A DNA stretch of 64,000 bases from Phoenicibacter sp963592435 (GTDB lineage Bacteria; Actinomycetota; Coriobacteriia; Coriobacteriales; Eggerthellaceae): contig CAVAWT010000008.1 of assembly GCA_963592435.1 (NCBI GenBank), forward strand, positions 1 through 64,000. The letters are read 5' to 3'. The first letter of the stretch is position 1. Each line of letters opens with the position of its first letter. A program made the translations under genes and the position numbers. Positions 52,327 through 60,832 of this stretch are shown piece after piece. The notes under the pieces were generated by a model. It had not been told where the DNA came from, ran no database searches, and was given only the letters and a program-made list of their open reading frames with translations.

Positions 52327-53286
52327 TTAATCCTCCAATGCTGCGGCTCCGCCGACAATTTCGTTAATCTCAGTCGTAATTGCGCCTTGACGTGCGCGGT
52401 TATAGACTCGAGTTAGAGTGCTGATCATTTCATTTGCGTTGTCTGTTGCACTTTTCATCGCATTTCTGCGTGCACCCTGCTCACCAGCTGCAGAGTCTAA
52501 AAGTGCATAATATATTGAATTTTGAACATATCCCTTCAGAAGGTATTCCAGAACATCTTCTGCGTTCGGTTCAAAATCGATGTCACCATAAAGTGGACCA
52601 TCGTGCTTTTCTTCTTCATCTTTGTGAAGCTTATTATCTTGCAAATAGTCCTCAAAAACCTCATCAGACATGCCTTTGAAGAGCTCGTCGTATGTTTCTT
52701 GATTTATAGGAAGTGCAACCTGTGTGACAATTGTTTGTTCCGCTGCATTTTTGGCGTGATTAAAGATGATGAATATCTCATCAAGTGGATTTTCATCTTT
52801 AACATACTCCTCGCCAATATATTCAGACAGAACATGCGCCTGTTCAATCGTTGGATCCGCTGAAGAGTCAACGAACTCAAACACTGGCTCGATGCCACGA
52901 TAGGTCATGTAGCCCACCGCTTTTTTACCACAAGCAGCAACTTCAACATCGCAACCTTGCGCTTGCTTTGCCTTAATCAGTTTTTCAGCACGACGCAAGA
53001 TGTTTGTGTTAAAACCTCCCGCAAGTCCCCTGTCTGAAGCAACAACACAGACCAGCACGCGTTTTGTTTGCTCGTGGCGTTGCAACAGTGGCTGAGTCTC
53101 GCCAGAAGTGCGCCTAGCTGTTTCAATCACCATGCTAGATATTGCGTTTGCCCACGGAAGAGAGTTCTCCATGCGTGTTGTTGCAACACGAATTTTGGCA
53201 GCGGCAACCATTTCCATTGTTCGTGTTATCTGTTTTGTTGATGAAACAGATAAAATTCTGCGCTCTATGTCATGCAAATTAGCCAA
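52327..53286 (-). CDS. atpG: ATP synthase F1, gamma subunit
   Basis: This is the rotor shaft (319 aa). The N-terminal helix IERRILSVSSTKQITRTMEMVAA and the C-terminal helix (AMKSATDNANEMISTLTRVYNRARQGAITTEINEIVGGAAAL) form the coiled coil inside the alpha/beta hexamer. A central loop (about 215-245, Glu/Asp/Lys-rich) is a little longer than in E. coli. Confidence 0.97.
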   Translation of the reverse strand: MANLHDIERRILSVSSTKQITRTMEMVAAAKIRVATTRMENSLPWANAISSMVIETARRTSGETQPLLQRHEQTKRVLVCVVASDRGLAGGFNTNILRRAEKLIKAKQAQGCDVEVAACGKKAVGYMTYRGIEPVFEFVDSSADPTIEQAHVLSEYIGEEYVKDENPLDEIFIIFNHAKNAAEQTIVTQVALPINQETYDELFKGMSDEVFEDYLQDNKLHKDEEEKHDGPLYGDIDFEPNAEDVLEYLLKGYVQNSIYYALLDSAAGEQGARRNAMKSATDNANEMISTLTRVYNRARQGAITTEINEIVGGAAALED

Positions 53287-53295
53287 AATTCTACC

Positions 53296-54861
53296 TTATT
53301 CACTCACAGCAAACGTTTTCTTAAAATCTTCTATTGCAACTTTTGCGTCTGCCTTAATTTCGTCGCTAAGAACTTTCTCAGCAACAATGCGGTCAAGAAT
53401 TGAAGCGTTGTTGTTGCGAACATATGTGCGAAGTTCATTTGCAAAACGCGTCACGTCTTCAAGCGGAAGGTCATCCAGATAGCCTTCATTACCTGCAAGA
53501 ATGACGAGAACTTGCTCTGCCACTGGCATTGGAACATAGCGTCCCTGCTTCAAAATCTCAGTCATGTGCGAACCACGTGTCAACTGATCTTGAGTAGCTT
53601 TGTCGAGATCTGAACCGAACTGCGTAAACGCTTGAAGTTCACGATAAGATGCTAAATCAAGACGAAGCGAGCCAGCAACTTGCTTCATAGCTTTAATTTG
53701 AGCAGATCCTCCAACGCGTGAAACTGAAATACCAACGTCAACTGCAGGTCTCTGACCTTGGAAGAAAAGGTCGGTCTGCAAGAAAATCTGCCCGTCAGTA
53801 ATCGAAATCACGTTGGTTGGAATGTATGCTGAAACGTCGCCTGCCTGCGTTTCGATGATTGGAAGCGCAGTCATTGAACCGCCACCATTTTCTTCACTCA
53901 TCTTAACAGCACGTTCAAGCAAGCGTGAGTGCAGGTAGAAAACGTCTCCAGGATAAGCCTCGCGCCCTGGTGGACGACGCAGTGTCAGTGACATCTGTCT
54001 GTATGCAACAGCTTGCTTTGAGAGGTCGTCATAGATGATGAGCACAGCCTGTCCAGGGTTTTCTTTGGATGCAGGCTTACCATCTTTTCCGTTATATATA
54101 AACTGCTCACCCATTGCAGCGCCCGCCATTGGAGCGATGTATTGCAAAGGAGCAGAATCAGACGCAGTTGCTGAGACAACTATTGTTTTGTCCATGACAC
54201 CATGACGTTCAAATGTCTCAACAACGCCTGCAACAGTTGATGCTTTTTGACCAATTGCAACATAGATGCAAATGAGGTCTGTGTCTTTCTGATTGATGAT
54301 TGCGTCAATCGCAATTGCAGTTTTACCAGTTTGGCGGTCGCCGATGATGAGCTCACGTTGTCCTCTGCCAATTGGAATCATTGAGTCGATTGCCAGAATG
54401 CCCGTTTGAACTGGCTCACAAACTGGTTGACGAGAGATGACACCTGGAGCCTTAAACTCAACAGGCCGTGTTGCGCTTGCTTTAATTGGACCTTTGCCGT
54501 CAATCGGCATGCCCAGTGGATTAACAACACGCCCCAACATTTCAGGACCTGCTGGAACCTCCATGATGCGACCAGTTGTTTTAACTGAGTCATTTTCTTT
54601 GATTGACGAAACGTCACCAAGCAAAACAGCTCCGACTTCATCTTCTTCCAAGTTTTGCGCAAGACCCATGACAGTTTTTCCAGTTGATGATGTGAATTCA
54701 AGCAACTCACCTGCCATAGCTCCACGAAGCCCATCAACTCGAGCAATTCCGTCACCAACTTGGATGACAGTGCCAACGTCGTTGCTCTCAACGCTTGTGT
54801 TTAGCGCATCAAGCTGGGCGCGCAACGCTTTGTCAATTTCTGTAGCGGTAATGTCTGCCAC
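53296..54861 (-). CDS. atpA: ATP synthase F1, alpha subunit
   Basis: This 521-aa non-catalytic nucleotide-binding subunit has the P-loop GDRQTGKT, the segment AYRQMSLTLRRPPGREAYPGDVFYLHSRLLERA, and the ISVSRVGGSAQ signature. The length is usual. It is 9 nt from atpH and atpG on either side. Confidence 0.98.
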   Translation of the reverse strand: MADITATEIDKALRAQLDALNTSVESNDVGTVIQVGDGIARVDGLRGAMAGELLEFTSSTGKTVMGLAQNLEEDEVGAVLLGDVSSIKENDSVKTTGRIMEVPAGPEMLGRVVNPLGMPIDGKGPIKASATRPVEFKAPGVISRQPVCEPVQTGILAIDSMIPIGRGQRELIIGDRQTGKTAIAIDAIINQKDTDLICIYVAIGQKASTVAGVVETFERHGVMDKTIVVSATASDSAPLQYIAPMAGAAMGEQFIYNGKDGKPASKENPGQAVLIIYDDLSKQAVAYRQMSLTLRRPPGREAYPGDVFYLHSRLLERAVKMSEENGGGSMTALPIIETQAGDVSAYIPTNVISITDGQIFLQTDLFFQGQRPAVDVGISVSRVGGSAQIKAMKQVAGSLRLDLASYRELQAFTQFGSDLDKATQDQLTRGSHMTEILKQGRYVPMPVAEQVLVILAGNEGYLDDLPLEDVTRFANELRTYVRNNNASILDRIVAEKVLSDEIKADAKVAIEDFKKTFAVSE

Positions 54862-54870
54862 GCCTACCCC

Positions 54871-55431
54871 CTAACTTGCTTTCAAAACGGCGCGTGCACG
54901 ATTCAACTGCGTAATCATGCTCGCGTCGATGCATTTTCCATTTACGCTCATAATTATTCCACCCAGGATGGAAGGATCTTTCTTCTCATTAAGAATTGCA
55001 TCCATCCCCAACTCATTTGTTGCTTTGTCTTTAATTTGCTCGCGAAGTGCGTCATTTAACTCAACGCAAGTTGTCACGTCAACAACACAAACTTTCAACT
55101 CATCTGAAATCAAGTTTTCAAGTTCATTAAAAACAAGCTTTATGTTTTGGACTTCACCATTTTCAACGATTGTCGTGAAAACAGTTTTTACCACATCGCT
55201 TATGCCCTGCGTGAGAACTGAAGTAAGTTTCAGTTTATTCTCCACATTTGCATCAGCAGAAGCGAGAATTGCTCGAACATCGACATTTTCAGCCAAAGCT
55301 GAAATGATGTCAGCTAGTTCGTTTCTCGCATTCACTACCCCCTCTTTTCCAGAAGCCTTATTGCTGGCATCAAAGAGGACGCGTGCATAAACGCTTGCGC
55401 GAGCTTTAGGTGTTGAGCTATTATTACTCAT
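54871..55431 (-). CDS. atpH: ATP synthase F1, delta subunit
   Basis: This 186-aa protein links F1 to the peripheral stalk. It has a helical N-terminal domain (ASVYARVLFDASN) and a C-terminal region with ILGGIIMSVNGKCIDASM. The start is ATG 55431, which overlaps the atpF end by 8 nt. An in-frame TTG further upstream would extend into atpF without a ribosome site. Confidence 0.93.
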   Translation of the reverse strand: MSNNSSTPKARASVYARVLFDASNKASGKEGVVNARNELADIISALAENVDVRAILASADANVENKLKLTSVLTQGISDVVKTVFTTIVENGEVQNIKLVFNELENLISDELKVCVVDVTTCVELNDALREQIKDKATNELGMDAILNEKKDPSILGGIIMSVNGKCIDASMITQLNRARAVLKAS

Positions 55432-56065
55432 TAAAACTGCCTGCCTGAGCAACGTATTTTTCAATTATTTTGCGATGTTCATCATCACTCAAATCATTAC
55501 CTATGAGTTTCGATGCGACATCAATCGACATGTCAGCAACGCTTGCTTGAAGTTCTGCAATTGCTTGCTTTTTTTCTGCTTCAATTGTGACCTTAGCTTT
55601 TGCTATTATCTCTTCTGCTGATGCTTCAGCTTTTTTCTTCAGCTCAGCTTCCAACGCTTCAGCATTCGACCTCGCATTTGCCACAATTTCAGCAGATTCA
55701 GCTCTGGCAGATTCTAACTGCTTTTTATATTCTTCCAAAACTTTTTCTGCTTCAACTTTAGCGTTTTCTGATTGTTCAAGCGCATCACGAATTGACTTTT
55801 CGCGCTTCTCGAGCATTCCATTAAACATTGGCCATCCAAATTTGCCAAGGATGATGCAAAGCAAAATGAAAGCGACAAGCATCGGGAAGAACTCGATCGG
55901 ATTTGGCATGATTGCGCCAATCCCAGAAGACGATTCTTCGTTCGCAAAAGCCAGCGTGGGCATGAACAAACTTGTTAAAACTGACAATGCCAACAAGCAA
56001 GCGACAGAAAGGGCAACTAAAATCGCGCTCCTCTTTGTCACATTTATGTTTGCAAATTTTGTCAT
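55424..56065 (-). CDS. atpF: ATP synthase F0, subunit b with N-terminal extension
   Basis: This peripheral stalk subunit is 213 aa, longer than E. coli b. The first hydrophobic segment (about 12-38, ending FANEES) looks like a cleavable signal peptide or an extra helix. The canonical membrane helix follows (PIEFFPMLVAFILLCIILGKFGWPMF, about 56-80). The rest is an Ala/Glu/Lys-rich coiled coil and a C-terminal dimerisation helix. Similar extensions are known in several high-GC Gram-positives. Confidence 0.94.
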   Translation of the reverse strand: MTKFANINVTKRSAILVALSVACLLALSVLTSLFMPTLAFANEESSSGIGAIMPNPIEFFPMLVAFILLCIILGKFGWPMFNGMLEKREKSIRDALEQSENAKVEAEKVLEEYKKQLESARAESAEIVANARSNAEALEAELKKKAEASAEEIIAKAKVTIEAEKKQAIAELQASVADMSIDVASKLIGNDLSDDEHRKIIEKYVAQAGSFNE

Positions 56066-56100
56066 CAGTTTAACTAACCTTTTCTCTTAAAGTAAAAAAA

Positions 56101-56319
56101 TTAAGAAATGAGTGCAAGGACGAAGCCGATGAGAGCAAGAGCTTCAGCCAAAGCAGCGCCAATGATGAAGTTAGTGAACAAGCGACCCTGAACTTCAGGC
56201 TGACGAGCTGTGCCGACACAGCATCCATAGCATGCAAGACCGATGCCAACGCCTGGTCCAATTGCGCCAAGGCCATAGCCAACAACTTTTAACGCAGCAA
56301 GTGCAACTGTTACATCCAT
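56101..56319 (-). CDS. atpE: ATP synthase F0, subunit c
   Basis: This 72-aa proteolipid has two membrane helices joined by the polar loop ARQPEVQG. The ion-carrying carboxylate is Glu59 in GAALAEALALIGF. The Gln and the Glu-Ser/Thr pair of sodium-type rings are absent, so proton coupling is favoured. The conserved glycine-rich helix GAIGPGVGIG is present. TCCTCC (AGGAGGA) lies just upstream of the ATG. Confidence 0.96.
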   Translation of the reverse strand: MDVTVALAALKVVGYGLGAIGPGVGIGLACYGCCVGTARQPEVQGRLFTNFIIGAALAEALALIGFVLALIS

Positions 56320-56339
56320 TTTTTCCTCCTAAAAATTAA

Positions 56340-57125
56340 TTAGTGTTCCGACACTGCAAGTGATATGTAGACGCTGGAAAGCATCGTGAAAACATAGGCT
56401 TGCAGAAATGCCACAAGTGTTTCGAGTGCATACATGATGACAAGCAACAAAAACCAAAGCACGCTGACGCCTGCGACGCCAACTTGCATCGATTGGATGC
56501 CAACCGTCATGAACACACCAGTTGCTAATGCAAAAATCCCCAGAACCATGTGTCCTGCGAACATGTTGCCGTAAAGTCGGACTGCAAGAGTGAGCCATCT
56601 CAAGAACAAACTTACAGTCTCAAAAAACCAGATTACAGGCACAAGCACTTTCGGAAGGCCAGACGGAGCGATTGATTTAATGTAGCCCCAGCCACCGTGT
56701 GCTTTTATGCCCCAATAATTAAAGTAGAAAAAGGAGCACGTTGCAAGTGCCCAGTTAATTGAAATGGAACCCGTTGGTGTTTTTGATCCAGGGATGAGTC
56801 CACAAAAGTTCGAGATGAGGATGAAGAAAAAAAGCGTTGCCAAAAATGGAACATGCTTTTTGTAGCCCTCACCGATGACGTTTTGCGAAACATCGCGAGA
56901 CACCATTTGGTATCCATATTCAACAGTGTTTATGAATTTGTTAGTTGGAATGAGAGTGAGCCTTCTGCCTACGCTAATGATTAGTGCGAGAGTGACGAGC
57001 CAAATGAGGATCATGAACGCAACGTATTGCGTCATGCCACAGTTAGCATCACCAAACAGAATCGCAGACTCAAGTGCAGTTTTTATGTGTCCTACGTTTT
57101 GGTTTAGAACGTCTAAAGGGTTCAA
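56340..57125 (-). CDS. atpB: ATP synthase F0, subunit a
   Basis: This 261-aa membrane subunit forms the proton half-channels. The essential Arg lies in TLAVRLYGNMFAGH (about residue 180). The C-terminal ALETLVAFLQAYVFTMLSSVYI helix is conserved. Initiation is at TTG 57125. It is the first gene of the atp operon; no atpI precedes it. The promoter was not pinned down in the 157-bp AT-rich gap to rsmI. Confidence 0.95.
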   Translation of the reverse strand: MNPLDVLNQNVGHIKTALESAILFGDANCGMTQYVAFMILIWLVTLALIISVGRRLTLIPTNKFINTVEYGYQMVSRDVSQNVIGEGYKKHVPFLATLFFFILISNFCGLIPGSKTPTGSISINWALATCSFFYFNYWGIKAHGGWGYIKSIAPSGLPKVLVPVIWFFETVSLFLRWLTLAVRLYGNMFAGHMVLGIFALATGVFMTVGIQSMQVGVAGVSVLWFLLLVIMYALETLVAFLQAYVFTMLSSVYISLAVSEH

Positions 57126-57282
57126 CTCTAAAACACTTCTTTCTAATTAACGTTTAATTTAAAAAAACCACTTCAATAAAACAACTTTGACTATTCTAAC
57201 TCTATTTGTCTGAAAAATTAGTCGACTTTTTTTAAAAATTCCGTAAATGGCAAAACACAAGGTCAGGTGCGCCAAATCAGAA

Positions 57283-58137
57283 TTATTTTTTGCGAGTCTC
57301 CAAAGAAATTTCATAAGCATTATTTTTTGAAATTCCAAAAAATTGAACAAGGTCAGACCTAACTTCACCTGCGCTGATCCCTCGATCAGCTTGCTTTTCT
57401 GCAAAAAGATGAGCTTGAACTAGGTCTCTTGATTTTTTGTCCCGACTCTCTTTTTCAGAAACGCCGTCAACAACGATGACAAACTCTCCTTTTAAAACAA
57501 AATCAGAAAGACTCTCTAACACGTCTTTCGCAGTGCTGACAATTATTTCTTCGTGCAATTTCGTCAATTCTTTCGCAACACAAACGTTTCGCTCTGGTGC
57601 TAGGCGAGCTATTGATTCAATGGTGTCAGACATCCTTTTAGGCGATTCATAAATCACAAATGGGCACGTCAGCTCGAGCAAATTTTGAAGGCGGCTTTCC
57701 TTTTGATTTTTTTTCTTTGGCAAAAAACCTTCAAAAAAGAAGTGATCTGCCTTAAAACCGCTTGCAACAAGAGCAGTTAAACATGCGTTGGCGCCTGGCA
57801 GCACTTCAACTGGCACGCCCTCATCTCTGCAAGCTTCAACAATTCGCGATCCTGGGTCAGAAATTCCAGGCATACCTGCGTCAGAACAATAACATACTGC
57901 CTTGCCATCTTCACAGTCATCCATTATTTTTTGAACATGCTCATTAATTGAGTTTTCATCCATGCGAATAAGAGGTTTTGTTATTGACAGAGCATTTAGA
58001 AGTTTGCCTGTGACACGAGTGTCTTCGCAATAGACGACGTCGCAACTATTTAGACAATCGACAGATCTGCGAGTCACATCACCAAGATTTCCAATCGGCG
58101 TTGGGACTAAAAACAGCCTTCCTTTAATTTTGCTCAT
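57283..58137 (-). CDS. rsmI: 16S rRNA (cytidine1402-2'-O)-methyltransferase
   Basis: RsmI methylates the ribose of C1402 in the decoding centre. The 284-aa tetrapyrrole-methylase-fold protein has LFLVPTPIGNLGDVTRRS, CEDTRVTGKLLN, CYCSDAGMPGISDPGSRIV and FFEGFLPKKK. The start is ATG 58137 or, two codons earlier, 58143. Both lie within the end of the upstream dehydratase gene and lack a separate ribosome site, so translation is probably coupled. Confidence 0.95.
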   Translation of the reverse strand: MSKIKGRLFLVPTPIGNLGDVTRRSVDCLNSCDVVYCEDTRVTGKLLNALSITKPLIRMDENSINEHVQKIMDDCEDGKAVCYCSDAGMPGISDPGSRIVEACRDEGVPVEVLPGANACLTALVASGFKADHFFFEGFLPKKKNQKESRLQNLLELTCPFVIYESPKRMSDTIESIARLAPERNVCVAKELTKLHEEIIVSTAKDVLESLSDFVLKGEFVIVVDGVSEKESRDKKSRDLVQAHLFAEKQADRGISAGEVRSDLVQFFGISKNNAYEISLETRKK

Positions 58138-60820
58138 CGCCATCAAGGTTGGATTTTGCAACAGCAATCATCAATTTTATTCTGTTTAGCTGGTTAACCT
58201 CACTGGCACCCGGATCATAGTCAACTGCAACAATGTTGCTTTTTGGATATTTCCGCCTCAATTCCTTAATGACTGCTTTTCCAACAACATGGTTTGGAAG
58301 GCATGCAAAAGGTTGAGTGCAGACAATGTTTGGGCAACCAGTTTTTATGAGCTCTACCATCTCTGCAGTTAAAAGCCAGCCCTCTCCCATCGAGTTGCAA
58401 AGCGACAAAATTTCAGAAGCATAGTCCCCAAGTTCCAAAATGTCAGTCGGCTTTTCAAATCTCTTAGATCTTTCCAAAGCATCATTTAACGGTTTTCTTA
58501 AAGCTCGAAAGGCCACTACGCCAGCTTTTGCGCCAATCTCTGAAGAAAGAGGTTTTCCAATTTCGCGTTGATACATCCCACCAACGAGCCCAAAGAGGAA
58601 AAACTCTGTTAGGCCAGGAACAACGACCTCACAGCCTTCCTCTTCAATTTTGTCTGTCACGTTGTTGTTTGCTGTGGGGTGAAATTTAACCAAGATCTCA
58701 CCAACAACTCCAACTTTTGGCTTCTTTATTGATGTGTCAAGAGGAAGCGCGTCGAAATCATCTATTATTTCTCGTGAAAAACGCTTGAAGTCCTTTCGTG
58801 ACACACCTTTTTTGAAAGCAGCTTTGCACTCATCCATCCACCATCTGAAAAGCAAAGTGGCAGAATCCTTTTCTTTTTCATAAGCTCTGCATTTATAAAG
58901 GCACATCATTAAAAGATCGCCAAGAAGAAGCGCATAAGCTGCTTGAATCAACATATTTGGAGTCAGCTTAAATCCTGAGTTGTGCTCGCCTAAATCCTTA
59001 AAAGAAAGGGCTATGACAGGGATGTGCCCAAGTCCTGCCGCTTTGAGCGCCTTTCTTATTAACGCGATGTAATTTGTAGCGCGACACCCTCCGCCTGTTT
59101 GCGTGATCAAAACTGCCAATTTGTCAGTGTCATATTTGCCACTCAACACCGCTTCCATGATTTGACCAGTGACAAGGATGGAAGGATAGCAAATGTCGTT
59201 GTTTACATATTTCAGACCAAAGTCAACAGCGGCTCTGTCATTCGCAGGCAAAAGATCGACGTCGAAACCGAAACGTTCAAAAATTGGAACTATCATTTCA
59301 AAATGCATCGGTGCCATTTGAGGAGCTAGGATTTTATAACCTGCCTCCTTCATTTCCTTTGTGAACTCGACGCGTTCAAACTCAGTTGAGGAGTCAGTTC
59401 TTGACCCAGCTTTGCGATTTTTTAACAGTTCTGATTTTTCTGTCGAAGACTCAGGAACAAGCTCGCTTAAGTCGAAATCTGAGAGAGCTACTGCAGGACA
59501 CCCGCGCTTTGCTGAATCTTCACCAGCTTTTTTCTCAGCCAATTCATCTGCTTGATTTTTAAGTGCCGCAAGAAGGGAGCGCACTCGAATTTTCGCTGCA
59601 CCAAGGTTTGAAACTTCATCAATTTTTAAAACTGTGTAGACTTTGTTAGAAGCTTCCAAAATTTCTTGAACTTGATCTGTCGTCAAAGCGTCCAGACCAC
59701 ATCCAAAAGAATTTAGCTGAATTAAATCGAGATCGTCTCTTTGTGTCACAACTTTGGCTGCAGCATAGAGGCGCGTGTGATACATCCACTGATCCACAAC
59801 GCGGATCGGGCGCTCAAGTTGCCCCAAGTGCGCAATCGAATCTTCAGTTAAAACTGCCAAGCCAAACGAATTTAGAAGCTCTGGGATCGCATGGTTAATC
59901 TCAGGATCGAGATGATAGGGTCTTCCAGCCAAAACGATGCCGTGAGTTGAAGTTTCCTCCATCCACTGCAAGGTCTTTGTTCCTTGCTCTCGAACGTCAC
60001 GTTTAAAAGCTTGATCAGCATCCCACGCAACGCCAACTGCTTTTTCAATCTCTTCTTTTGTTGGAATCAATCCTTTTTTACAGATTTGCGTCACATATTC
60101 GCTCGTTATTATTGAAAACAAGCGATCCTTCAATTTTTCTTTTAAGTCATAAGGAATCCAAGGCGTCAAAAGCTTGACATCGGACTCAATCAATTCATCA
60201 ATGTTTAGACGAAGAGCTTCTGGATAGCTCGCTACAATTGGGCAATTAAAGTGATTGCCAGCGGTTTCGTCTTCTCCACGCTCCCACTTTGTGCAAGGCA
60301 TCCAAATGAAATCGATTTGTTTTTCAAGCAGGTTCATAATGTGACCATGAGAAAGTTTCGCAGGGTAGCAAACACTTTCAGATGGCATTGACTCAATTCC
60401 TGCTTCATAAGTCTTTTTGCTTGATTTGTCCGATAAAACAACTTGAAAACCAAGCTCAGTCCAGAATGTAAACCAAAATGGATAGTTTTCATACATGTTT
60501 AGCGCTCGAGGAATTCCAACAGTCCCAAAAACTGCCTCTTCTTTTGAAAGGGGCTTATAGAAATCAAAAAGCCGAGCTTGTTTCCACTCGAATAGATTTG
60601 GAACTCCATTTTTTTGCTTCGATTCACCAAGCGACATTCCGCGCTCGCACCTGTTTCCAGTTATAAACCGCCTGTGTTTGCCAGTTTGTTCGTCGACCCC
60701 AAAATCGTTTATTGTCAAAAGACAAGCATTTGAACAACCCTTGCAACGAACAGTTCTGTGAGTCGGCTTCAAATTTTCAAGTTCATCGAGCGTTAATATG
60801 TTTGAAACTTTATTTTTCAA
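58124..60820 (-). CDS. 2-hydroxyacyl-CoA dehydratase D-component-like protein (HgdB-related)
   Basis: This 898-aa protein is of the large, DUF2229/HgdB-containing family. Candidate Fe-S ligands include CKGCSNACLL, NRCERG, SVCYPAKLSHGH, PCTKWERG, a downstream NCP, and in the C-terminal half NDICYPSILVTGQ and TGGGCRATNY. In many bacteria the protein is fused to its activase; here the two are separate and adjacent. The substrate is not known for this subgroup. No 2-hydroxyglutaryl-CoA dehydratase alpha/beta genes, CoA-transferase or electron-transfer flavoproteins flank it. Initiation is at TTG 60820. Confidence 0.85.
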   Translation of the reverse strand: MKNKVSNILTLDELENLKPTHRTVRCKGCSNACLLTINDFGVDEQTGKHRRFITGNRCERGMSLGESKQKNGVPNLFEWKQARLFDFYKPLSKEEAVFGTVGIPRALNMYENYPFWFTFWTELGFQVVLSDKSSKKTYEAGIESMPSESVCYPAKLSHGHIMNLLEKQIDFIWMPCTKWERGEDETAGNHFNCPIVASYPEALRLNIDELIESDVKLLTPWIPYDLKEKLKDRLFSIITSEYVTQICKKGLIPTKEEIEKAVGVAWDADQAFKRDVREQGTKTLQWMEETSTHGIVLAGRPYHLDPEINHAIPELLNSFGLAVLTEDSIAHLGQLERPIRVVDQWMYHTRLYAAAKVVTQRDDLDLIQLNSFGCGLDALTTDQVQEILEASNKVYTVLKIDEVSNLGAAKIRVRSLLAALKNQADELAEKKAGEDSAKRGCPAVALSDFDLSELVPESSTEKSELLKNRKAGSRTDSSTEFERVEFTKEMKEAGYKILAPQMAPMHFEMIVPIFERFGFDVDLLPANDRAAVDFGLKYVNNDICYPSILVTGQIMEAVLSGKYDTDKLAVLITQTGGGCRATNYIALIRKALKAAGLGHIPVIALSFKDLGEHNSGFKLTPNMLIQAAYALLLGDLLMMCLYKCRAYEKEKDSATLLFRWWMDECKAAFKKGVSRKDFKRFSREIIDDFDALPLDTSIKKPKVGVVGEILVKFHPTANNNVTDKIEEEGCEVVVPGLTEFFLFGLVGGMYQREIGKPLSSEIGAKAGVVAFRALRKPLNDALERSKRFEKPTDILELGDYASEILSLCNSMGEGWLLTAEMVELIKTGCPNIVCTQPFACLPNHVVGKAVIKELRRKYPKSNIVAVDYDPGASEVNQLNRIKLMIAVAKSNLDGDEQN

Positions 60821-60832
60821 TTTATAAAAATT

